A stretch of DNA of 64,000 nucleotides. Source: Halolactibacillus halophilus (GTDB lineage: Bacteria; Bacillota; Bacilli; Bacillales; Amphibacillaceae). Below, one piece after another: positions 56,988-64,000 of the stretch; positions within the stretch are counted from its first letter, which is position 1, and each line of letters begins with the position of its first letter. The position numbers were made by a program, and so were the translations under genes. The notes below the pieces were generated by a model, which saw only the letters and a list, made by a program, of their open reading frames with translations, had not been told where the DNA came from and searched no databases. Location of the stretch: positions 49,614-113,613 of the forward strand of contig NZ_FOXC01000003.1 of NCBI RefSeq assembly GCF_900115605.1, in the 5' to 3' direction.

Positions 56988-58505
56988 TCAAATAAATAAA
57001 CTGCCTACGTATACTAAAATCCCTAAGAAAACGACATAACCTAAACAAAATTTTAATGTACTATTGAATATCTTACCTTCTTGACCAATCAGACCGGTCG
57101 CTGATGTGGCGACAGCGATACTTTGTGGTGAAATCATCTTCCCGCCAGTCGCACCTGATGTGTTAGCTGCGGCTAGCCAGTAAGAGTCAACACCAATCGA
57201 GTTCGCCACTTCGATTTGAAGTGGACCGAATAAAATATTCGATGACGTGTCGCTTCCCGTCACAAACGTTCCGAGTGTCCCTAACATTGGCGCAAAGAAC
57301 GGATAAAATGAACCGGTAACTAATACAAATACAGTCGCAATACTTGTGATCATACCACTGTAGCCCATAATTTTAGCAAGGGCAACAATCGCCACAACCG
57401 TGAGTGCTGATTTTGATAATTGTTTGACCGTGCTGAAAAACACAGCGATAATATCTTTTAAATTAGCCCCTTGGATCAAGCTGCCAATCACTGCAGCTAA
57501 GATAATAAGAACACCTGGTGTCCCAATCCATTTAAATGTAGAAGCTGCTGCGCCTGGACCCTGGTAAATAGTAACTGTTGTTTTAATATGTGAGACGAAA
57601 TCATACACCACTGGTACGAGTGGGCTCGTAATTAAAATAAAGGCTAGAATAAGGATGTAAGGTAACCATGCTTTAAAGCCTTCTGAAACTGATACGACTT
57701 CTGGGTTTTCAGCTTTTTTATCTTTATGGAACAAGAGCGCCATCCCAATCGTCACAGCCATACTGAACAGACTACCGACTAAAGCTGGAAGCTCTGCCCC
57801 TAAGTACTTAGCTACAAAAATTTGTGGCACCGCAAAGGCAATACCTGATGCTAGTGTAATACCCACTACACCTTTTAATGCCTTGAAGCTGCGACCGGTC
57901 ATAATAACTAAAACAAACGGAACAATAATGATAAACAACGTCAATTGTAAGACGATTGTGTAACTTAGTGTCGTCACCTCAAGTCCGGTTACTTGCGCTA
58001 ACGTTGATACCGGAATACCGACCGCACCAAAGGCTGTTGGGACGGTATTCGCAATGAGTGAGATAATCGCCGCAAAGAGTGGGTTAAATCCAAGCGCGGC
58101 TAAAATACTCGCAGGTAACGCAACTGCTGTGCCGTAGCCAGCAACCGCTTCTAAGAACCCACCGAAACCCCACGCTAGAATCAACACTTGAATCCGTTTA
58201 TCAGTGGAAATACTTGATAACATTTTATTGATTGTATCCATACTTTTGGTATGTTGAGCCAAGTTGTATGTGAAGATGGCTGCAATAATAACAATCATGA
58301 TTGGCCAAATACCTAATGCTGCTCCTTCGATAATTGCTGTGACAATGCCAAATGGCGTCATATCAAAGAAGAAAAAGGCCAAGCCACTAGCAATAAGTAC
58401 GCTCCACATCCCCGCTTTATACGCTGGGCGATTAAAAACGCCGAGGGATAAAATCAAAAAAACAATTGGAATTAGTGCAAATAAAAATAAAACATATTCA
58501 TTCAT
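56988..58505 (-). CDS. lctP: L-lactate permease
   Basis: 505 residues, 12 or more helices, LctP family. Typical WGFGGFLEAVAGYGTAVALPA and NTSGATGGKMISPQSIAVA motifs. It exchanges or symports lactate with protons across the membrane. AGGGGG precedes the ATG. No lactate dehydrogenase or oxidase gene is beside it; the nearest hydroxyacid oxidase is in the riboswitch operon 46 kb away. Confidence 0.94.
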   Translation of the reverse strand: MNEYVLFLFALIPIVFLILSLGVFNRPAYKAGMWSVLIASGLAFFFFDMTPFGIVTAIIEGAALGIWPIMIVIIAAIFTYNLAQHTKSMDTINKMLSSISTDKRIQVLILAWGFGGFLEAVAGYGTAVALPASILAALGFNPLFAAIISLIANTVPTAFGAVGIPVSTLAQVTGLEVTTLSYTIVLQLTLFIIIVPFVLVIMTGRSFKALKGVVGITLASGIAFAVPQIFVAKYLGAELPALVGSLFSMAVTIGMALLFHKDKKAENPEVVSVSEGFKAWLPYILILAFILITSPLVPVVYDFVSHIKTTVTIYQGPGAAASTFKWIGTPGVLIILAAVIGSLIQGANLKDIIAVFFSTVKQLSKSALTVVAIVALAKIMGYSGMITSIATVFVLVTGSFYPFFAPMLGTLGTFVTGSDTSSNILFGPLQIEVANSIGVDSYWLAAANTSGATGGKMISPQSIAVATSATGLIGQEGKIFNSTLKFCLGYVVFLGILVYVGSLFI

Positions 58506-58612
58506 TAGTTGTTGCCCCCTATATTACATTTACTGTTTCTCTCATGATTATTCTCTACCTATTTACTTTTTATGTCAAGGACGAAAAGACATCTATCTTT
58601 TAGGGACGAACG

Positions 58613-60304
58613 CTATCTTGCGCCGCCTCCGCCGCCTCCGAAAGAACCACCACCCCCGCCAAAGCTCGTCGAACCGCCTCCACCACTAGCAGCTGAGACA
58701 GCACTACTATAGCCAGTTTGCATACTATGCGAAAAAGCATAGGCGATATAAATATCCGATACACGCACCTGGGATTGACTGACAAACTGCGGATAGAATT
58801 CAGCTAATTGTTTAGCCACTTCTTCTGCGATACCGTAAAGACTTGCCCAAATAATTAAATCTTCCCAGAGACTGACTTCTTTAATTTGTCGTTCATCCAG
58901 TAACGAGAAATCCGTTAAGTAATTCTTAAACTGGAGTAAATGATTAAATAAGTCTTCTCCTTCTGGAGTTGCTTTCGTGATTGTCGCATGCATCCTGAGG
59001 TAAGGAACTTCTTCAAAATATAAATAACCTTGGTGGTGCAAATGATCTTTTGAATACCTTAGTAAGTCAGTCTTCAACGTTTCTAATTTTTTATAGTTCT
59101 TCTTCGACCAAGCTTTTATTTCATTCTCATCTAGTATACCGTCTGTACCCGCTGCTTCGACAACAACATTAAAAAAGCGGCGTTCAATTTTATCAACCGA
59201 TTTAGCTAACTTAAACGTATTTAATACAAATTGATCGTGATCTTTTTTAAAGACCATCCCTTTTGTTTCCGTCGTATGGGTAATGTATCCATCTTTTACC
59301 CATTTTAATACGTACGCACTAAAGTAGTTCTCAAAACTCCCTGTACCAACCGATTCCAGTAAGTATTGGACATTACGCATCGGTCCTTTTGTGTAAGGAA
59401 TTTCCCGGTAATACTGATCTTCATTTAACTTTTCTCTCGCTTTACCGGTGACGAGTGGACCAGCTCTTTTGATTGCCCGTGACCGAACAATCACGGCAAT
59501 AATAATAAAACCAATCAGTAAAATCCCAGCTATAACAAAGGCAACAATTATCATTTTCTCACCAAACGTCATCGGCTGATCACCATAACTACTATCTTCT
59601 AAGGATTCGTTTAATTCTTTTTCCAATGTCGTTGATTTTGTCTTTAAGTCAGTAAAAAGCGGTTCAAAAAACTGCATCAATAGGGTAATATGACCGTTAT
59701 TTTGAATCGGTTCGTTACTCCAACCAACTAAATTCCCTTCTTCCAAATAAACTTCACCATTAAAGCCGAAGCCCCATATTTTTGTATTGCCTTGATTAAA
59801 GGCGACTGGGCCTGTGACCGTTATTGAGACATCTTCTGGATTAATGTTGTCTTGGCCACTAAAAAACTTCCAGTTCATGCTTTGGCCATCGTCTAACTGA
59901 CGGACAAGGTCTGATAATGTGTAGGTAACGACATATTCATGTGAACCATATTCACCAATACCCCACGTTAATTCATAGCCATCCCCTGTTTCGATTATGC
60001 CGTACTTGCCAGCCTTTTCTTCACGGCTCCAATCAAGGTTCCAGCCATCTTGAAATGTGAGTGATTCACCAAAGTCGGTGACCGAATAATTAGAAACGAC
60101 CGCACCTTCTAAGTTTTCTAATACAATATACATTTCTGTACCTTCATCGAGGTTCATTTGGCGCGTTTCGGTAATCGTGCCCGAACCATCTTCATGAAGC
60201 TCAACGTGTAAATCGAGTGTTGACATCGTATTTGCGGATAGATTTATTCCGAAAAAACTAAATAACATGAACGAAACAACGAGTGTAAACAGTGATTTTC
60301 GCAT
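58613..60304 (-). CDS. DUF2207 membrane protein with glycine-rich tail
   Basis: 563 residues from ATG 60304 (GGGGGTGAGG upstream). A signal peptide (about 1-28), a large extracytoplasmic DUF2207 domain to residue ~245, one membrane helix (IVAFVIAGILLIGFIIIAVI), a cytoplasmic alpha-rich domain and a C-terminal run SFGGGGGSFGGGGGGAR. Its pairing with LemA, with stop overlapped, is conserved in Firmicutes. Function unknown. Confidence 0.9.
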   Translation of the reverse strand: MRKSLFTLVVSFMLFSFFGINLSANTMSTLDLHVELHEDGSGTITETRQMNLDEGTEMYIVLENLEGAVVSNYSVTDFGESLTFQDGWNLDWSREEKAGKYGIIETGDGYELTWGIGEYGSHEYVVTYTLSDLVRQLDDGQSMNWKFFSGQDNINPEDVSITVTGPVAFNQGNTKIWGFGFNGEVYLEEGNLVGWSNEPIQNNGHITLLMQFFEPLFTDLKTKSTTLEKELNESLEDSSYGDQPMTFGEKMIIVAFVIAGILLIGFIIIAVIVRSRAIKRAGPLVTGKAREKLNEDQYYREIPYTKGPMRNVQYLLESVGTGSFENYFSAYVLKWVKDGYITHTTETKGMVFKKDHDQFVLNTFKLAKSVDKIERRFFNVVVEAAGTDGILDENEIKAWSKKNYKKLETLKTDLLRYSKDHLHHQGYLYFEEVPYLRMHATITKATPEGEDLFNHLLQFKNYLTDFSLLDERQIKEVSLWEDLIIWASLYGIAEEVAKQLAEFYPQFVSQSQVRVSDIYIAYAFSHSMQTGYSSAVSAASGGGGSTSFGGGGGSFGGGGGGAR

Positions 60305-60309
60305 CAACC

Positions 60310-60867
60310 TCACCCCCAGCTCGGCATGTCTTGTTTTGATTCTGTACTTTCAAAATAATCACGCTTACTAAAGTTAAATATTCCAGCAATAATATTAGAT
60401 GGTACCATTTGAATAAGACGGTTATATTTTGTAACCGTATCATTATAAATCATCCGTGACTGTCTCACTTGATTTTCATATTTATCAACTTGGGCAAGTG
60501 TATCTTGATACACTGTTGAAGCTTTTAAATCTGGATAGTTTTCTGCCACTGCGATTAAGCGACCTAACGCTTGATTAAATAATTGATCATCTTGATTGAC
60601 TTCACTGACAGCAGCACCTTTACCAATCTGTGACCGCTTCTCTGTAATCCCTTCTAATACTTCTGCTTCATGTGTTTCATAACGCTTTGTGCCATCAATC
60701 ATTGATTTTAATGCATCCCAACGTGATTCAATTTGCGTTGAAATTTGCCCCATCGCATTTTCAACTAGTTCACGTGTCGATACTAAGTTGTTGTAAGTAG
60801 AAATCCCCCACATTACTAACACAAATCCTAATACTAAAACGACCGCTAAAATAATCCAACCGACCAT
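60310..60867 (-). CDS. lemA: LemA-family membrane protein
   Basis: 185 residues from ATG 60867 (GAGGGTG 6 bases upstream). One N-terminal helix with the LemA pattern WGISTYNNLVSTRELVENA followed by a coiled helical bundle (QIESRWDALKSMI). The end KRDYFESTESKQDMP is typical. Cotranscribed with the DUF2207 gene 5 bases downstream; LemA proteins are membrane-linked, role unclear. Confidence 0.93.
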   Translation of the reverse strand: MVGWIILAVVLVLGFVLVMWGISTYNNLVSTRELVENAMGQISTQIESRWDALKSMIDGTKRYETHEAEVLEGITEKRSQIGKGAAVSEVNQDDQLFNQALGRLIAVAENYPDLKASTVYQDTLAQVDKYENQVRQSRMIYNDTVTKYNRLIQMVPSNIIAGIFNFSKRDYFESTESKQDMPSWG

Positions 60868-61036
60868 GTTTTGCACCCTCTTTTCAGTTAATAAAGTACG
60901 ATTGCTACATCTATTATATCAGACTGAATCATGATTGTTAGTCCTCTCACAAGATATTTTAACAGGTAAGCGTTTTAATTTTTTAGCAGGATATGTATGC
61001 GCTTTTAATTTTTTTCATTAATTTGGTTCGTCTGTG

Positions 61037-61119
61037 TTGCATTTTTAATAAATAAAGCTATACTATTCAAAGACCTTTATAATATTAATTGAAAAACCGC
61101 GTATGTTTATGTGGTTTTT
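61037..61119 (+). promoter_or_regulatory. Promoter and possible attenuator ahead of the MATE gene
   Basis: TTGCAT (61037-61042), 16 bp, TATACT (61059-61064). In the leader a stem AAAAACCGC (61092-61100) / GTGGTTTTT (61111-61119) resembles a weak terminator before the ATG at 61156. Confidence 0.55.
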
Positions 61120-61155
61120 AAGCATAGAGATGAAAAGAAAGATTGAGGTGATATT

Positions 61156-62574
61156 ATGGGAAGGGATATGACGCAAGGAAACCCCCTGAAACTAATCGTA
61201 TTATTTAGTTTACCAATGTTGTTAGGTAACGTGTTCCAACAATTTTATTCTATGGCCGATACGTTTATTGTGTCACAGACGCTTGGGATGGATGCATTAG
61301 CTGCTGTTGGTTCGGTTGGCAGCATCATGTTTTTAATTTTAGGCCTTGCGATTGGCTTGACTGCTGGTCTTGCGGTCATTACTGCCCAAAGGTTCGGAAA
61401 AAAAGATGAAAAAGCATTGCGTCAGAGTTTAGGCGTTAGTCTCATTATCGTCATTGTCATCAGCATTATTTTAACGATTGCCGCCACACTGAATACCCGT
61501 AACATCTTAGAATTAATGCAGACGCCGCCTGAGATTATTGATGATGCGTATGACTATTTGGTTGTCATATTTGCTGGGATTGGTGCGACGGTTATGTTTA
61601 ACTACTTATCGAACGTTTTACGGGCGATTGGTGATTCACGTACCCCGCTGCTATTTTTAATTGTCACATCCGTCTTAAACATTATTTTAGACTACACATT
61701 TATATTAGGCTTCAACATGAATGTCGCCGGAGCGGGTTATGCGACCGTTATTTCACAGCTGATTGCTTCTATTCTTTGCCTGATCTACATTAAGAAACGG
61801 GTGAGAATTTTACGTGTTAGAAAATCAGACTGGACGAAAGACTGGGCTGAATATAAAGAACACTTACGCATTGGCTTACCTTATGGTTTTCAGTATTCGA
61901 TTATTGCGATTGGTTCTGTAGCGATTCAGATCACGCTTAATCAATTAGGTGCGTTATCCGTAGCAGCTTATACGGCGTCATTAAAAATTGAACAATTACT
62001 CACCATGCCACTCCAGACCATGGGTGTTGCGATGTCAACTTATGTAGCGCAAAACTTCGGTGCCGGTGAATTTAGTCGTATTAAACAAGGAATTAAAAGC
62101 GGGGTAGCTATTACCCTTGTCTACGCTGCTTCAATTGGAGTTATTCTTTTATTCTTCGGACGCTTATTAGCTGGATTCTTTGTTGAAGGTGGTAACGCTG
62201 AGGTGCTTGCGTTATCTGAGCGTTTCTTTACGATTCAATCGCCTTTTTATATGTTACTCGCGCTTGTGTTTGTTCTCAGACCCTCTATTCAAGGTTTAGG
62301 TAATAGCTTCGTACCAACTGTTGCTGGCGTATTAGAACTCGTTGCCCGTGTCACTGGCGCCCTTGTCTTGAGTGAATACTTCGGCTTTAGTGGCGCTGTT
62401 ATGTCCAACCCACTTGCTTGGTTTGCGGCAACTGTTCCACTTATCTTATCTGTTTATTACACATTAAAGATTTTAGAAAAAGAACCAACAAAGAAAGATC
62501 TTATGTTGTCGCTCGGATCAAAAAAGGTCTACCAACAATCAAAGACATTACGTAAGGAGTGTACGTGTTCTTAA
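61156..62574 (+). CDS. MATE-family multidrug/Na+ efflux transporter
   Basis: 472 residues, 12 helices in two homologous halves. The start MGRDMTQGNPLKLIVLFSLPM and MADTFIVSQTLGMDALAAVG are diagnostic for the NorM/DinF MATE branch. Second-half repeats at QLLTMPLQTMG. Expels cationic compounds using Na+ or H+. GAGGTG precedes the ATG. Terminator downstream at 62601-62645. Confidence 0.94.
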   Translation: MGRDMTQGNPLKLIVLFSLPMLLGNVFQQFYSMADTFIVSQTLGMDALAAVGSVGSIMFLILGLAIGLTAGLAVITAQRFGKKDEKALRQSLGVSLIIVIVISIILTIAATLNTRNILELMQTPPEIIDDAYDYLVVIFAGIGATVMFNYLSNVLRAIGDSRTPLLFLIVTSVLNIILDYTFILGFNMNVAGAGYATVISQLIASILCLIYIKKRVRILRVRKSDWTKDWAEYKEHLRIGLPYGFQYSIIAIGSVAIQITLNQLGALSVAAYTASLKIEQLLTMPLQTMGVAMSTYVAQNFGAGEFSRIKQGIKSGVAITLVYAASIGVILLFFGRLLAGFFVEGGNAEVLALSERFFTIQSPFYMLLALVFVLRPSIQGLGNSFVPTVAGVLELVARVTGALVLSEYFGFSGAVMSNPLAWFAATVPLILSVYYTLKILEKEPTKKDLMLSLGSKKVYQQSKTLRKECTCS

Positions 62575-62600
62575 TGTGAATACGCTTATAAGATGATAAA

Positions 62601-62645
62601 AAAAGCATGTGGCGTACTCATTCAGAGTAGCCACATGCTTTTCAT
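62601..62645. terminator. Bidirectional terminator between MATE and YczE genes
   Basis: AAAAGCATGTGGC / GCCACATGCTTTT stem with inner TACTC / GAGTA and TTTT tails. Confidence 0.9.
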
Positions 62646-62673
62646 TTATAGATTTTTGCTCATACTAACTACC

Positions 62674-63318
62674 TTACACTACTTTCACCAGAATCTTCGT
62701 CCAAATACCTAGCGACCGCTGCATAATCGGACCAATCAGCGGTACGGTCACAAATGTACCTATCGCCACTGGGCCACCGAGTAACCAACCTGATGTTAAG
62801 GCAAGTGATTCTAAAATAGTACGTGAAGTACCGACAGAAAGTGAAAAACGTTTGGCGATATAAAGCGTCATCCCGTCACGTGGACCTGCGCCAATCTTTG
62901 AGGATACGTACATACCTGAACCAACCCCCATAATTGTCACGCCTACCAACAACATAATAATTCGAATAGTTAATGTATTTGGGGCAGGAATAAAGTCTGC
63001 GGCTAGAATTTGATTTAAAAAGAAACCGACAAAAATAATATTAAGGACACTCCCAATTTGAATCCGCTTCTTCTCAAGTAATGTTGTTAAAACGACCATG
63101 ACAACACCGACAATCTGGACCCAACGCCCGATTGATAGCCCGAAGTTCTCAGATAAACCGATATGGAGAACATCCCAAGTGGCTGTGCCAAGATTCGCTT
63201 GAATAATGACAGACACACCGAAGGCGAGAAAATATAGTCCACTCACAAAGACCAACAGACGTATAAAATAGCCTTTTAGCGTGACAGGTGTTGACGCTTT
63301 ATTTAATTTAGAAGGCAT
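62674..63318 (-). CDS. YczE/YitT-like membrane protein
   Basis: 214 residues from ATG 63318 (GGAG 9 bases upstream; an upstream ATG lies inside the MarR gene without a site). Five helices; GTATWDVLHIGLSENFG and GAGPRDGMTLYIAKR are the two repeats typical of YczE proteins. Co-translated with the marR gene, so likely under its control. Possible small-molecule exporter; function unknown. Confidence 0.85.
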   Translation of the reverse strand: MPSKLNKASTPVTLKGYFIRLLVFVSGLYFLAFGVSVIIQANLGTATWDVLHIGLSENFGLSIGRWVQIVGVVMVVLTTLLEKKRIQIGSVLNIIFVGFFLNQILAADFIPAPNTLTIRIIMLLVGVTIMGVGSGMYVSSKIGAGPRDGMTLYIAKRFSLSVGTSRTILESLALTSGWLLGGPVAIGTFVTVPLIGPIMQRSLGIWTKILVKVV

Positions 63319-63736
63319 ACCGTTTATCTCCATCTAAGTTTACGATCATTTTTTCAGACACTTTTTGGAAAACTTCAAGTTCTTCCTCTGAAATGCCACG
63401 TATCGCTTTCTTTTCAATTTTATCACTAATATCTTTCCAGTCTTGATAATGCTTCTTCGCTTCATCTGTTAGACCGATGATTCGCTTTCTCCGGTCTAAA
63501 CCTTCTTCTTTTTTAATCCAACCTTCTTGATTTAAACGGTTGACCATCCGCGTTAAAGTTGGCGCTTCAACTTTCATATAATCTGCGATGGCACGTTGAC
63601 TATGTGGGCCTTCTGTGTACAAAAACATCACCAATCCCCATTGTGCCGCATATAAGTGTGAATCGTGTAATTGTTCATTAAGTACTTTTTTAAAAGTACG
63701 ACTTAATTGTCCTGCTTGATGTCCATATAAAACCAT
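63308..63736 (-). CDS. MarR-family transcriptional regulator
   Basis: 142 residues, one winged helix (HSQRAIADYMKVEAPTLTRM then LDRRKRIIGLTDEAK). First gene of a two-gene unit with the YczE-like gene. AAAAGGGGAG precedes the ATG, and an 18-bp perfect palindrome lies on its -10 region, pointing to autorepression. Confidence 0.93.
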   Translation of the reverse strand: MVLYGHQAGQLSRTFKKVLNEQLHDSHLYAAQWGLVMFLYTEGPHSQRAIADYMKVEAPTLTRMVNRLNQEGWIKKEEGLDRRKRIIGLTDEAKKHYQDWKDISDKIEKKAIRGISEEELEVFQKVSEKMIVNLDGDKRYAF

Positions 63737-63756
63737 GTATATCTCCCCTTTTCATT

Positions 63757-63774
63757 TAATTAGCTAGCTAATTA
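63757..63774. promoter_or_regulatory. Palindromic operator of the MarR gene
   Basis: TAATTAGCTAGCTAATTA (18 bp, perfect dyad) overlaps the minus-strand extended -10 TGCTATAAT (63771-63779). Confidence 0.75.
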
Positions 63775-63874
63775 TAGCATAGTTTTTGTTAATTTGCTGA
63801 AAAAATGTTTAACCGATAGATTTTAAAAGAAAACAAACGGTAGATGTTTCGCAATTTCACCTTTAATTTCATAT

Positions 63875-63967
63875 AATGGAGATGAACCTCACTCTTATCG
63901 CTACACGGGAGTTTGACACTTCATTTCTTTAAAAGCACTCTTAAGCCTTGATATGGCTTATTTTTTA
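63875..63967 (+). other. Short leader-like transcript with terminator at window end
   Basis: TATAAT at about 63876-63882 is followed by about 60 nt of structured, non-coding sequence and a hairpin TAAGCC / GGCTTA with TTTTTT (63943-63967). No open reading frame lies in it. It could be a riboswitch leader for a gene beyond the window or a small RNA. I tried to fit preQ1 and fluoride consensus without success. Confidence 0.35.
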
Positions 63968-64000
63968 TGTCAAATTTCGACTTTAATTATTGAGTACTAT

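Noticed and set aside
63875..63967. preQ1 or fluoride riboswitch
   Set aside because: A CTACAC core recalls preQ1-I, but the A-rich pairing tail is missing; the fluoride pattern fails at the second conserved stem.

Overview
The window looks like chromosome of a low-GC Gram-positive bacterium of the Bacillaceae. A facultatively fermentative, lactic-type member in the Halolactibacillus/Amphibacillus neighbourhood is my guess from gene content; no marker gene is present to prove it. Pointers are strong AGGAGG-type ribosome binding sites, TTGACA/TATAAT promoters, an S-box (SAM) riboswitch, cre-like catabolite sites, PTS and phospho-glycosidase genes, lactate permease and AhpCF. No rRNA, tRNA, CRISPR or complete mobile element was found.

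Layout. 1-1.4 kb: end of a ROK glucokinase-like gene, then manA. 1.6-4.6 kb (minus): metal-chaperone-like protein, P1B-type ATPase and Crp/Fnr regulator in one operon behind an FNR-type box; a divergent acetolactate-synthase-like gene faces it. 6.5-9.5 kb: two chemotaxis receptors, with a 176-nt relic of a class-C group II intron just behind the terminator of the second. 9.6-17.1 kb: methionine-related block, namely SAM riboswitch, metQ-metN-metI and an FMN 2-hydroxyacid oxidase, then a nitrilase-family hydrolase with a GldA-like dehydrogenase, a frameshifted small membrane protein gene, and an MtnE-like aminotransferase. 17-22.4 kb: amidase, DUF4153 membrane protein, cyclase-family hydrolase, secreted DUF1002 protein. 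22.5-27.5 kb (minus): AraC regulator, three Gfo/Idh/MocA oxidoreductases and a sugar isomerase-like protein. 28-30 kb: ahpC-ahpF with PerR/Fur-like boxes. 30.5-34.4 kb: alpha-glucoside PTS, GH4 phospho-alpha-glucosidase, RpiR regulator.

34.5-40.1 kb: YibE/F pair, a two-component system, and divergent VTC (polyphosphate polymerase-like) and DUF4956 genes behind a run of half-sites spaced 10-11 bp. 40.3-43.4 kb: DUF4358 lipoprotein, MBOAT acyltransferase and DHHW protein (surface polymer acylation). 43.5-47.1 kb: GH1 phospho-beta-glucosidase divergent from an RpiR regulator and a DUF4317 gene. 47.1-49.5 kb: a decayed chemotaxis receptor flanked by two groups of DnaA boxes, then a decayed arsC. 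49.6-58.5 kb: LURP-one-like protein, TetM-like GTPase, alanine dehydrogenase, an unrecognised membrane protein, LysR, an F420-ligase-like protein and lactate permease. 58.6-63.7 kb: DUF2207 and LemA, MATE transporter, YczE/YitT-like protein with MarR. The window ends in a short leader-like transcript with its own terminator.

The most coherent new idea is that the riboswitch-controlled operon plus its neighbours form a system for taking up and interconverting methionine, its 2-keto acid and its 2-hydroxy acid. The intron relic, the DnaA-box groups and the operator array ahead of the VTC gene are the most interesting non-coding signals. Domain and family names rest on motif recognition by eye; no database search was run.
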